Shown here one piece after another: positions 13,506 to 20,937 of a stretch of DNA of 42,400 nucleotides; within the stretch, counting starts at the first letter, position 1, and each line of letters opens with the position of its first letter. The position numbers and the translations under genes are program-made. This stretch comes from a virus, in IMG/VR virus record IMGVR_UViG_3300031726_000881, positions 1 to 42,400 of that record. The stretch is one strand, 5' to 3'. Below the pieces are notes generated by a model, which ran no database searches, was not told the DNA's origin, and saw only the letters and a list, made by a program, of their open reading frames with translations.

Positions 13506-13681
13506 ACCTCGTTGAACTCGATTTGCACCAATATTGGCCCAGTCTTCGGGCCTCTGTCTTTCAGGCGATACAGGCTGAGGTCGCCTGATCCAAAGAAGAC
13601 TTCGTCTGCGTCGTCCATGGCGTTGAGTTCGTTCAGCAGTGTCAGGCGTAGCTCGCCAATCGTCACGGTTTTTGTTTTCAT
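13472..13681 (-). CDS. Small conserved phage protein
   Basis: A 69-residue acidic protein starting MKTKTVTIGELRLTLLNELN, with AAGGGA upstream. The block ELNAMDDADEVFFGSGDLSL, YRLKDRGPK, VQIEFNEVY looks like a conserved small phage protein; I cannot name it. It is convergent with, and overlaps, the gene to its left. Confidence 0.6.
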   Translation of the reverse strand: MKTKTVTIGELRLTLLNELNAMDDADEVFFGSGDLSLYRLKDRGPKTGPILVQIEFNEVYSVVADPTSD

Positions 13682-13764
13682 GGCGGTCCCTTTCGCTCGT
13701 GTGTTGTGGAAAGCGCATGGTAAGTCGATTGGGATCGCCACCCAAGCAATGCAGGGAGCTTGAG

Positions 13765-13989
13765 ATGGATGCTAAAGCTTTTGTAGCCGGTCTATTGCCC
13801 CTGCAGCGCATCCCCATGCTGGATGCCAGTTTGAACCCTAGCAAAGAGGATGTTTTGGCTGCAGAGGTCAGCTTGCCATTGGGCTGCGGCGTGGACGTTT
13901 CGACTTTGCGGCTGGTCCAGATGCGGCCGCCACACTCTTTTGAAACTCGGTCAGTTGTTCTAGACGTTTCGCGTCTGCCCGCGCCATGA
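13765..13989 (+). CDS. Possible small protein
   Basis: A 74-codon frame starting MDAKAFVAGLLPLQRIPMLD with GGGAG upstream. The last 122 bases overlap a convergent minus-strand gene (13868-14164), and only the first half is free of overlap. No family is recognised; it may be real because the same plus/minus arrangement is repeated on both sides of it. Confidence 0.4.
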   Translation: MDAKAFVAGLLPLQRIPMLDASLNPSKEDVLAAEVSLPLGCGVDVSTLRLVQMRPPHSFETRSVVLDVSRLPAP

Positions 13990-14164
13990 ACATTGGCAAC
14001 AACGCCAGCGCGTGTTCCGGCACCGCTTTTGTATCGAACACTGCTCGGGCTGCTGCCCAGCACAAATCTAGCGTGTCTGTCAGTTCTATGGCGCCATCGC
14101 GCATTGCGCTGGGCATGTTTTTCTGCACGGTGATCATTGTGTCGAACGGGTTTGCTGCTTTCAT
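13868..14164 (-). CDS. Hypothetical phage protein
   Basis: A 98-residue protein starting MKAANPFDTMITVQKNMPSA with AAGGGG upstream. It is helical (ELTDTLDLCWAAARAVFDT, ALALLPMFMARADAKRLEQL) with a basic, Ala/Pro-rich tail (AKSKRPRRSP) that could touch nucleic acid. A longer frame to 14215 would add a short peptide containing VLTQ. No family recognised. Confidence 0.55.
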   Translation of the reverse strand: MKAANPFDTMITVQKNMPSAMRDGAIELTDTLDLCWAAARAVFDTKAVPEHALALLPMFMARADAKRLEQLTEFQKSVAAASGPAAKSKRPRRSPMAS

Positions 14165-14188
14165 GAGTTGCCCCTTGATGAAGTTGAT

Positions 14189-14229
14189 TTGTGTGAGAAC
14201 CATCAGTGTATTCAAGCGGGCTGCTCGCC
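14189..14229. repeat. Repeated intergenic element, copy 1
   Basis: TTGTGTGAGAAC (14189-14200) and GCTCGCCTTTT (from 14223) recur at 14771 and 14805 with the same 34-base offset. Each copy lies just upstream of a minus-strand gene start. The sequence between the two blocks is only loosely conserved. Confidence 0.5.
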
Positions 14230-14250
14230 TTTTCCATTGTGGGGTGCGAT

Positions 14251-14487
14251 ATGTCTGAGCCTGTCATCCAGTACACATCTCGCACGGCCCGCTTTTTGGC
14301 GTGGCTGGTGTTTTGCCCGCCCTTCAACTGGATTGGCAACATGCAGTCGCGGGTTTCAACCGCACAGCTGAAGCAGATATTTGAGGAATACGACGCGCAG
14401 CCTATTTCTGTCTCTTTGATCTTTCGCGGTCCGCAGATATCACCGTTGTGGATTGCCACTCCGTCAGACCTGGATGGTTCGAAATGA
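14251..14487 (+). CDS. Hypothetical protein with hydrophobic segment
   Basis: A 78-residue protein starting MSEPVIQYTSRTARFLAWLV with GGGG upstream. Residues ~14-30 are hydrophobic and aromatic (FLAWLVFCPPFNWIGN) and the rest is soluble. Its last 86 bases overlap the end of the convergent gene 14402-14740. No function recognised. Confidence 0.5.
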   Translation: MSEPVIQYTSRTARFLAWLVFCPPFNWIGNMQSRVSTAQLKQIFEEYDAQPISVSLIFRGPQISPLWIATPSDLDGSK

Positions 14488-14740
14488 TGTTCAGGTCCAG
14501 CTCCAGCACGCTGATGTTGTCGCCCACTTTGGGGCTTATGGCCTTGCACAGTGCTTTGTGCAGGTCGCTGACCTCTTGGTTGGTTTTTCCGACGATACCG
14601 AAGCAGATGTTGGAGTTTAAGAACACTGCCATTTCCCGGAGATTGGCGCGAGCTGCAGCAAGTGCTGCAGTGCCAGCGTCGATCAATGCTTGGCCTTCCT
14701 GCTTGGCGGTGAAGTGGATCAGTACCAGTACACGTTTCAT
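14402..14740 (-). CDS. Hypothetical phage protein
   Basis: A 112-residue protein starting MKRVLVLIHFTAKQEGQALI. An opening beta strand, a long helix (ALIDAGTAALAAARANLREM) and another strand (VFLNSNICFGIVGKTNQEVS) suggest an alpha/beta fold. I chose the start at 14740 because AAGGAG lies upstream; the frame extends to 14872. Convergent with the gene on its left. No family recognised. Confidence 0.55.
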   Translation of the reverse strand: MKRVLVLIHFTAKQEGQALIDAGTAALAAARANLREMAVFLNSNICFGIVGKTNQEVSDLHKALCKAISPKVGDNISVLELDLNIISNHPGLTEWQSTTVISADRERSKRQK

Positions 14741-14770
14741 GGTTTTGAGCGCTCCTTTCAGCGGCTTTGG

Positions 14771-14811
14771 TTGTGTGAGAACGCCATTGTCCAACGGTCG
14801 GGGCGCTCGCC
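14771..14811. repeat. Repeated intergenic element, copy 2
   Basis: Second copy of the TTGTGTGAGAAC ... GCTCGCCTTTT pair described at 14189. Here the T-run is longer (CCTTTTTT) and follows a small GGCG-CT-CGCC hairpin. The stretch from 14741 to 15001 shows no other convincing gene. Confidence 0.5.
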
Positions 14812-15001
14812 TTTTTTGCACCCACCGCATCCCAACCCGGCACGTCTGTCGTGGTGATTTTTCCCTTGTCATCAGTAGCGCGCGCGGGCAGGTGCGCGCT
14901 GCCTGGCTTGCCGGGGCGGTGGGTGGTTTTTATTCCGTTCATGGCTGCACTGTCGCAGCCAACGTGCCCACCGTCTATCACAACCCATTGGAGCCGCTGC
15001 T

Positions 15002-15457
15002 ATGACCACACTCCGAGACCACGCATACGCACTTGCACGCGCTTACCCTGGCGGGGCTGCAGCTCTGGCGTTGCGTATGGACAAAAACGCCACCAGCCTC
15101 AGCCATGAGCTGCTGGGCCAGGGTAGCGCCAAGCTGGGTTTGGAGGATGCCGCTGCACTGACCGCGCTCAGTGGTGACCTGCGCATCCTGGAGGCGTGGA
15201 ACGCAGAACATGGCCTGCTGGTGATCCGCATGCCCATGGTTATGGGTGATGGCACGGGCGGTTGTCTGGACAAGCTGAGCACAGCCGCCAAAGAGTTCAG
15301 CGACTTTGTTTCTGAGGTGGCGTCTGACATGTCTGACAGCCGCTTGAGCGACAACGAGCTGGGCCGCATCGAGCGCGAGGGCGCCGAGCTGCTGGCCGCT
15401 GTGCACAGCTTGCTCAAGACTGCCCGCCAGATCAACGCCCTGGAGCGCGGCGAATGA
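15002..15457 (+). CDS. Phage regulatory protein CII family (CP76-like)
   Basis: A 151-residue protein starting MTTLRDHAYALARAYPGGAA with TTGGAG upstream. The pattern of a short helical start, ALALRMDKNATSLSHELLGQ, then KLGLEDAAALTALSGDLRIL, is that of the phage CII/CP76 regulator family found in P2-like and other temperate phages, with a helix-turn-helix near residues 20-60. The C-terminal half is helical and acidic. By analogy it would promote repressor synthesis or control early genes. It overlaps the next gene by four bases (ATGA). Confidence 0.8.
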   Translation: MTTLRDHAYALARAYPGGAAALALRMDKNATSLSHELLGQGSAKLGLEDAAALTALSGDLRILEAWNAEHGLLVIRMPMVMGDGTGGCLDKLSTAAKEFSDFVSEVASDMSDSRLSDNELGRIEREGAELLAAVHSLLKTARQINALERGE

Positions 15458-15756
15458 GGCCCGCTGGTGACGTCAACCAGGCGCTGATTCGTGCCGCCCG
15501 GCTTTTGGCCGCTGAGTCTGAGGCCGGTGGTGCCTCCCTGGCCGAGATTGCCGCCAAGGCCTGCGTGGGCCGTGATGCTGCCCGCCAGCACGTCGCCAAT
15601 CTCAAACGTCGGGATCGCTTGACGATTGTGGGCGAGCGCCGGGTGGACTACCGCAACCGCCCCGTGGCGCTGTATGCCCCTGCAGATCCGTCCGCGCCAT
15701 TGATCCAGCCGGGTCCAGTGCTGCTGGGCCAGTGCCTGCAGGCCTGGGTGGCGTAG
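15454..15756 (+). CDS. Winged-helix DNA-binding protein
   Basis: A 100-residue protein with a clear winged helix-turn-helix: ALIRAARLLAAESEAGGASL, AEIAAKACVGRDAARQHVAN, then a wing LKRRDRLTIVGERRVDYR. It starts in an ATGA overlap with the CII-like gene and precedes the primase/helicase, where lambdoid phages often have a replication initiator or regulator. The specific role is not shown. Confidence 0.7.
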   Translation: MRPAGDVNQALIRAARLLAAESEAGGASLAEIAAKACVGRDAARQHVANLKRRDRLTIVGERRVDYRNRPVALYAPADPSAPLIQPGPVLLGQCLQAWVA

Positions 15757-15773
15757 TAATTTGCTGAGTTCCT

Positions 15774-18449
15774 ATGACTGATTACAAGGGTTTGCCAGCG
15801 CCGAAATATGAGGCGCTGAACCGGGCTTTGCTCGACCGTATCGAGCACCTGGTGCCTGAATGGTTGCCGGGCGGCAAAAAGCTAGGTAAAGAGTATCAGT
15901 GTGGCTCCCTGTCAGGGGGCGCAGGTGATTCGTGCAGCGTCAATATTTCGGGCACCGAAAACCTGGGCTGTTGGTCAGACTTTGCTACGGGCGAGAAGGG
16001 CGGCGATTTAATCAGCCTGTACGCCGCCATCAATGGCCTGAGCCAGACCATGGCCGCTGTGACTGTGGCGCGAGAAGAGGGCCTGGAGGATGTTGCAGGC
16101 GTTACCCATGCGCGGGGTGATGCCCCTGCTGTGGTCAAGCCACCCAGGCCAGCGCCTGCGCCAAAGGCTGAAAAAACGAAGCCTGATGAAAAGTGGGAAG
16201 TAGTGACCCCGGTGCCAGACTTTGCGCCGCCGTTCAAGTTTCACCACCATCACTATCGCGCTGAGAATGTTGATCATACGGCTGAGTACCGTATTGACTC
16301 GGCGCTGTATGGCTACATCGTGCGCGTGATGCGCACGCAGGGTGGCAAGCTGCCGCTACCGTTCACCTGGTGCAGGTCTGAGCGTGATGGGTCGATGAAG
16401 TGGGTTAGCAAGACATTTGTCGAGCCGCGTCCGCTGTATTTCCCCGGGCAGACATCGCCAGCCGCATTTGCAGATTCACGTGGTCAGGATTTGCCCACGG
16501 TGGTGGTGGTCGAGGGTGAGAAAAAGGCGGGCATCCTGCAGAGCTTGCTTGATGCATGTGCCCCAGGCATCTACCTGGTGGCTAGCTGGCCGGGTGGCTG
16601 CAACGGTTGGAAAAAAGCCGACTGGGCTTGGTTGGCTGGCTGCACGGTGATCATGTGGCCTGACTGTGATGGCCACCGCGAAAAACTCACTCGAAAAGAG
16701 CGCGAGTCGTGCCTGGATGAGGGTGCTGTCGAGATCATGGAAGCCACCAAGCCGCTGCTGGATGAAGACAAACAGCCTGGCATGGCGGCCATGTTGGGCA
16801 TTGGTGCCTTGCTGCGCGACACCCATGGCTGCACCGTGCAGTTGCTGCCGATCCCAAAACCGCTTGAAGTGCCCAGCGGGTGGGACTGTGCCGACGCCAT
16901 CACAACCGATGGCTGGGACGGTGCGCGTGTATTGGCGTTTTTTGGTCAGGCGCAGCCGTTGCCGCAATCCAAGGCTGATGACGCAGCCAAGGGCCGTTTG
17001 GCCGTCGCGCCGGGCCATTCTGGTGCAGGTGGTGGGGGCGATTTTGCCGCGCCGCCTGCTGCCGCAATGGGGGAGGGCGGCGACGACTTCACTGCCCACT
17101 TGAACTTCATCGTGGATACGCTAGACCTCAAAGGTGTGCATGAGATCCATGTGAATCGCAAGCTGGTGATCGCGGCGCTGCGAAAAGCGCCAGGCTTGTG
17201 TGAGTGCCTTGGTTTTAATGAGCTGACGGATGTGCCCAGCACCCGCGTGCCGTGGCCTTGGCGGCGCAAAGCCGGGGCGCTGGAGGATATGGATGACCTG
17301 GCCTTGGGTGACTGGCTGAGCGACACCTACAAACTCAAAGCGGCCTCACGCGCTGCGCTAAGTGAGGCCATTGATACCGTGGCCGACTCGCGGCGTTATC
17401 ACCCGGTGCGGGACTGGCTCAAGGATTTGAAGTGGGACAACAAACCGCGCCTTGAGAAGTGGTTGATCCACGTGCTGGGGTTCGATCCTGCTGCGATGCA
17501 AAAAAAGCACCGGCGCTACATGGAACTGGTGGGTAAATACATGCTGCTGGGCCTGGTGGCCCGGGTGATGAAGCCGGGTTGCAAGTTCGACTATTCGCCT
17601 GTGCTTGAAGGCCCGGGTGGCATTGGTAAGAGCACGTTTGTTAAAGAACTGGTGGGTGAAGAGTTTTTCAGTGACACCCATTTCGACATCGGTCAGGGCA
17701 AAGACGGCATGGAGCAATTCTGTGGCGTTTGGGCCTATGAGCTGAGTGAGTTGACGGCTTTGCGCCGGGCTGACTCTGAGCAGGTTAAGCAGTTTTTTAG
17801 CTCGCAGAAGGATCGGTTTCGCGGGGCCTATGGCCGCTATGTGCAAGACCACCCGCGTCAGCTGGTGATTTTCTGCTCGACCAATAAAAAGCAATATCTC
17901 TATGACACGACAGGGAACCGGCGGTTTTGGCCATTTTGGATTGCGCAGGCGATCAACCTAACCTGGTTGCGCAAGTGGCGTGAGCAGCTGTTTGCTGAGG
18001 CTATGGCGCTGTACGTGGCCGGGGAGAGGATCTACCCAAGCCTGGAGGAAGAAGAACTGTACTTTGTGCCTGAACAGGATAATCGTCTGGTAGAGACATC
18101 GGTGCAGAGCATGCTTTATGAGTTGCTCACCCGCGATGGCGCTGGCTCCAAAGAAGGCAAGGCCACGCTCGAGCTCAACAAACTGACCGAATTTGTCACG
18201 ATTGACAAGTTGGTGGTAGCGCTCGGCACTGATCCGGGCAAAGCCAGCACCATGCTGGAAAGCCAAATTCGCGGCTGGCTTGAGGCTCAGGGCTGGGAGT
18301 ATGGCCGCGAGAAAACAGGTGCGCGCAGGCGGGGCTTCAAGCGGCCCAAGGTGTGGCCGCCAGAGATCAAAGACGACACGGATGCAGACGCATCCACACC
18401 GGCCAACGCTGCCGGTGCAACAGAGGGCGATGACGATGAGCCATTTTGA
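15774..18449 (+). CDS. VapE-type primase/helicase
   Basis: An 891-residue replication protein. The N-terminus has a primase-like segment (CGSLSGGAGDSCSVNISG, GCWSDFATGEKGGDLISLY). A Toprim-like domain follows, with VVVVEGEKKAGIL near residue 243 and WPDCDGH near 295. Residues ~550-780 are a virulence-associated E (superfamily 3-like) helicase: Walker A GPGGIGKST near 612, then YELSELTALRRADSEQVKQF, SSQKDRFRGAYGR, and TGNRRFWPFWI. This arrangement is typical of phage proteins that prime and unwind DNA at the phage origin. It is a single intact gene with no visible frameshift. The origin itself is not obvious. Confidence 0.9.
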   Translation: MTDYKGLPAPKYEALNRALLDRIEHLVPEWLPGGKKLGKEYQCGSLSGGAGDSCSVNISGTENLGCWSDFATGEKGGDLISLYAAINGLSQTMAAVTVAREEGLEDVAGVTHARGDAPAVVKPPRPAPAPKAEKTKPDEKWEVVTPVPDFAPPFKFHHHHYRAENVDHTAEYRIDSALYGYIVRVMRTQGGKLPLPFTWCRSERDGSMKWVSKTFVEPRPLYFPGQTSPAAFADSRGQDLPTVVVVEGEKKAGILQSLLDACAPGIYLVASWPGGCNGWKKADWAWLAGCTVIMWPDCDGHREKLTRKERESCLDEGAVEIMEATKPLLDEDKQPGMAAMLGIGALLRDTHGCTVQLLPIPKPLEVPSGWDCADAITTDGWDGARVLAFFGQAQPLPQSKADDAAKGRLAVAPGHSGAGGGGDFAAPPAAAMGEGGDDFTAHLNFIVDTLDLKGVHEIHVNRKLVIAALRKAPGLCECLGFNELTDVPSTRVPWPWRRKAGALEDMDDLALGDWLSDTYKLKAASRAALSEAIDTVADSRRYHPVRDWLKDLKWDNKPRLEKWLIHVLGFDPAAMQKKHRRYMELVGKYMLLGLVARVMKPGCKFDYSPVLEGPGGIGKSTFVKELVGEEFFSDTHFDIGQGKDGMEQFCGVWAYELSELTALRRADSEQVKQFFSSQKDRFRGAYGRYVQDHPRQLVIFCSTNKKQYLYDTTGNRRFWPFWIAQAINLTWLRKWREQLFAEAMALYVAGERIYPSLEEEELYFVPEQDNRLVETSVQSMLYELLTRDGAGSKEGKATLELNKLTEFVTIDKLVVALGTDPGKASTMLESQIRGWLEAQGWEYGREKTGARRRGFKRPKVWPPEIKDDTDADASTPANAAGATEGDDDEPF

Positions 18450-18461
18450 CCAGCGAGGGCC

Positions 18462-18755
18462 GTGCGTGGCCGAAAAGGTCGTGGCTCAACAAACGCGCCG
18501 CGACGCAACTCGTACCAGACGCAAGATTGGCAGTACGTGTTGTGGCGCGGTAGCGGGGATGTCATTGCATGCCCCTATGACGTAGCCCTATCTGTCGCGC
18601 CTGGGTGGCGCTGCTTGGGTGTGTGTCACGCCACATCCGTCCAGCCGTCCACCTTTGGCATGGAGCGCACAGCGCTGGTCATTTCCCTCAAAGGCCAGGT
18701 TGAAGCCGCTGCATTGCCCAACGATTGGCGCGGTCTCTTAAATGTGGGCGCGTGA
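18462..18755 (+). CDS. Hypothetical protein, GTG start
   Basis: A 97-codon frame beginning at a GTG 12 bases after the VapE stop. The central part (WQYVLWRGSGDVIACPYDVA, APGWRCLGV) has regular coding character. The start is uncertain. An overlapping frame from an ATG at 18436 (MSHFDQRGPCVAEKVV, to 18585) is an alternative for the first part. The right arm contains one half of an 18-bp inverted repeat. No function recognised. Confidence 0.5.
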   Translation: MRGRKGRGSTNAPRRNSYQTQDWQYVLWRGSGDVIACPYDVALSVAPGWRCLGVCHATSVQPSTFGMERTALVISLKGQVEAAALPNDWRGLLNVGA

Positions 18756-18839
18756 TGTGGGCGCGTCGCGCGCGCACACGCACTCGAGCGATTTGTGTGT
18801 GTATGTCATCCATGTATTTAAGTGGACGGCTGGACGGAT
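18635..18839. repeat. Long-range 18-bp inverted repeat
   Basis: ATCCGTCCAGCCGTCCAC at 18635-18652 is repeated as its exact reverse complement at 18822-18839, 169 bp later. The left copy lies inside the hypothetical gene and the right copy just before the next gene's ribosome site. It could be an origin, a protein-binding pair or an RNA structure. Confidence 0.6.
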
Positions 18840-18859
18840 CGGCAAAAAAGGAGCGGCAA

Positions 18860-19168
18860 ATGAGTGATTCAGTCGAGAAACAGATAGCCAACATCAAAAC
18901 CAACATGCCTGAGACCTACAAGGACATCCAGGCCAAGGCAGCTGTGATCGGAAAACCGGCCTATGCCCTCGTCCGCCGTGGGCTGCGCGGTGAGGCCAAT
19001 TGTTTCTATGCCTTTGAGCGCGGGCATGTGGCAGGAACACCGTTCAGCCTTTTGGAGGTATCCCGCACCGTGGCGGTGCACATGGTTAACTTTGGCTGCA
19101 CCTATTGTGTTGTGTGGGCCGAGTCCAGTGCTCAGGCTGACCCCGCATCGTCCGCTTCGAAAGGATGA
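18860..19168 (+). CDS. Hypothetical phage protein
   Basis: A 102-residue protein starting MSDSVEKQIANIKTNMPETY, with AAAGGAG seven bases upstream; the longer frame from 18725 has no such site. Two parts can be seen: a helical N-terminus, and a C-terminal part (FYAFERGHVAGTPFSLLEVS, MVNFGCTYCVVW) with a CxxC. It directly precedes the Q-like gene. No family recognised. Confidence 0.65.
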   Translation: MSDSVEKQIANIKTNMPETYKDIQAKAAVIGKPAYALVRRGLRGEANCFYAFERGHVAGTPFSLLEVSRTVAVHMVNFGCTYCVVWAESSAQADPASSASKG

Positions 19169-19171
19169 ACC

Positions 19172-19567
19172 GTGGCACGCGTTGAATGGATAAAACGGCG
19201 GCTTGAGAACTGGGCACGCTGGTGTGCATCGGGTGAATCGGGCAGTCTGGGATACCCCCGCCAAACGACATTTGCTAGGCTATCTCCGTCGGGTGGGAGC
19301 AATGATGGGGCTGTGCCAGTATCTGACCTGGACGCTAGCGAGATGAATGACGCGGTGACCGCCCTGCGCTGGTCTCAGCCACATCTGCACATGGTGCTGA
19401 CCCTGACCTACGTTAAAGGGCTGCCCCGCCACCAGGTCGCCACCCGCATGGCCCGCGCCGAATCCACCATCAAAGCCAACATAGAAGCCGCAGACCGTGC
19501 CATTGCACGCTGGCTTGATGACAAGCGCATCGCGCAGGAAAAAGCAAAAAAGAGTTTGACAACATAG
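19172..19567 (+). CDS. Q-like late antiterminator
   Basis: A 131-residue protein from a GTG with AAGGA upstream. It opens VARVEWIKRRLENWARWCAS and ends in a helix-turn-helix region (HLHMVLTLTYVKGLPRHQVA, TRMARAESTIKANIEAADRA). The spacing of an N-terminal WxxxxLxNWxRW motif and a sigma-region-4-like HTH is that of Q/ArpU-type late regulators. Its position, last before the late genes and with a promoter at its own 3' end, supports this. The family is reasonably sure; the mechanism is inferred. Confidence 0.7.
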   Translation: MARVEWIKRRLENWARWCASGESGSLGYPRQTTFARLSPSGGSNDGAVPVSDLDASEMNDAVTALRWSQPHLHMVLTLTYVKGLPRHQVATRMARAESTIKANIEAADRAIARWLDDKRIAQEKAKKSLTT

Positions 19568-19583
19568 ACCTTTTAGGTACATT
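19556..19583 (+). promoter_or_regulatory. Candidate late promoter
   Basis: TTGACA (19556-19561), a 16-bp spacer and TACATT (19578-19583). It overlaps the last codons of the Q-like gene and points into the late operon, as the lambda late promoter does. Confidence 0.6.
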
Positions 19584-19652
19584 TCAGGCAGCTGTCAAAA
19601 ATCTGCGAAATAAATGGCTTACCAGACGTTTTCATATCAATTAAGGGCTGCG

Positions 19653-19820
19653 ATGGAAGTGTCGGCAGCAAAGTCAAAGAAGCCTGTGATCGTTGACGCG
19701 GTCGAAAAACAGCGACGTAAAGATGTAGCCAAAGCGCGGGCCGAGAAGCTGCGCGCTGAGAACCTGGCACAACGCGCATTGATCGAAAGCCGACGAACCA
19801 CAAACGACGAATTCGACTGA
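19653..19820 (+). CDS. Small basic coiled protein
   Basis: A 55-residue protein starting MEVSAAKSKKPVIVDAVEKQ with AAGGG upstream; an ATG at 19614 would give 68 residues. It is highly charged and helical (RRKDVAKARAEKLRAENLAQ). It is the first frame after the candidate late promoter. Function unknown. Confidence 0.5.
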   Translation: MEVSAAKSKKPVIVDAVEKQRRKDVAKARAEKLRAENLAQRALIESRRTTNDEFD

Positions 19821-19858
19821 TACAACCCCGCCGAAAAGGGCAACGGTTGTGTGTCAAC

Positions 19859-19880
19859 GCTAGGAGCTTCGGCTCCTAGC
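19859..19880 (+). other. UUCG tetraloop hairpin
   Basis: GCTAGGAGC-TTCG-GCTCCTAGC: a perfect 9-bp stem closed by a C(UUCG)G loop, the most stable RNA tetraloop class. No T-run follows, so it is not a standard terminator. It lies in the late leader between the small protein and the first structural gene, where it could be a pause, processing or antitermination element. The rest of 19821-19995 shows nothing else. Confidence 0.7.
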
Positions 19881-19995
19881 CGCGATTTACACCAAGCCCA
19901 TGATGTTCTGAAAGACACAGAAACATCCCCAGCGGGGAACAATCGCAGGGCAGTTCAACACTTACCCTATGCCTTAAACCCTTTGGAGTTAGCCC

Positions 19996-20790
19996 GTGAT
20001 TCAGATCAGCGTCAAGAGTGATCTGGAGGCTACGGTGTCTCAATGGGCGAGGGTGGCTGGTGACCAGATGCCCTATGCCACAGCGGTGGCACTGACCCGT
20101 ACAGCCAAAGCAGCCAAAGAAGAGATTGAGCGGCAGCTGCCCAGCTTGATCGACCGGCCCACGCCGTACACCATGAAGGGTTTTCGCCTTTACCCAGCCA
20201 CCAAACGCAAGCTGCTGGCAGAGGTGGACTTCAGGGTGGCCATGGGTCGGGGTACATCAGCCCGTGACTATCTGGCGCCGCTGGTGTACGGTGGTGAGAG
20301 AAAACTCAAGGCGTTTGAGCGTTCGCTGCAAAGCACGGGCCTGTTGCCGACTGGTTATGCGGCATTGCCGGGCAGTGCTGCAAAACTGGATGCTTACGGC
20401 AACATGTCGAGAGGGCAGATCGTGCAGATACTGTCCTATTTCAAGGCGTTTGGGGAGCAAGGTTACTCGGCCAATATGAGCGACAAGAAGCGCTCGGCTC
20501 TGGCAAGGGGTAATAAGCGTACTGGGGCGCGTGGTTTTGAGTACTTTGTTGGTCGGCCTGGCAATGGCCGCTTGCCGCTGGGTGTGTGGCAACGCATCAG
20601 CTTTGGCGCCGCTGGCTCAGCCATCAAGCCGGTGATTATCTTTGTGTCAAAGCCCACGTATCCCAGGCAGTTGGACGTGCAGGGCATTGCCAAGCAGGTG
20701 ATTGAAAAGCGCTTCGTGATCGAGTTGCAGAGATCGGTGGCCGAAGCCATGCGCACCGCCATCCCCAAGCAGCAGATGACGTTGCTTTGA
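19996..20790 (+). CDS. Phage structural protein, tail-completion (gpZ-like) candidate
   Basis: A 264-residue protein from a GTG with TGGAG upstream. The start (DLEATVSQWARVAGDQMPYA, TAVALTRTAKAAKEEIERQL) resembles the opening of lambda gpZ-type minor tail proteins. The rest is basic, with a beta-rich centre (KRKLLAEVDFRVAMGRGTS) and C-terminus. It lies before the terminase genes rather than in the tail block, where gpZ usually sits, so the assignment is tentative. Confidence 0.5.
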   Translation: MIQISVKSDLEATVSQWARVAGDQMPYATAVALTRTAKAAKEEIERQLPSLIDRPTPYTMKGFRLYPATKRKLLAEVDFRVAMGRGTSARDYLAPLVYGGERKLKAFERSLQSTGLLPTGYAALPGSAAKLDAYGNMSRGQIVQILSYFKAFGEQGYSANMSDKKRSALARGNKRTGARGFEYFVGRPGNGRLPLGVWQRISFGAAGSAIKPVIIFVSKPTYPRQLDVQGIAKQVIEKRFVIELQRSVAEAMRTAIPKQQMTLL

Positions 20791-20819
20791 TGCCTGCCTA
20801 AAAAATCAGCGGGTCCTTC

Positions 20820-20937
20820 CCACCCCCCACCCCCTCGCGGGTAATTCGGGCCCCGAGGTTTACGGGTTTGCAGGTTTTTTTAATTGGTTTGCTTTGGTTT
20901 GGTTTGTATTGTTTGAATAAGGTTGCATAGATAAAAA
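20820..20937 (+). other. Candidate cos site and terminase-binding region
   Basis: CTCGCGGGT at 20834-20842 is the same nine bases as in the lambda left cohesive end, where they follow GGGCGGCGAC. It lies between the structural gene and small terminase, the normal place for cos. Just after it come repeats of GGTTTG/TTGGTTTG (20869-20910), which may be sites for the small terminase subunit, like lambda cosB. The cut positions cannot be fixed from the sequence. Confidence 0.5.

Noticed and set aside
12936-14981. Long minus-strand open frame of 681 codons across the region right of PR
   Set aside because: It has no protein-like pattern (Arg/Ser/His-rich, no hydrophobic core), runs antisense to the Cro-like gene and others, and overlaps better minus-strand genes in other frames.
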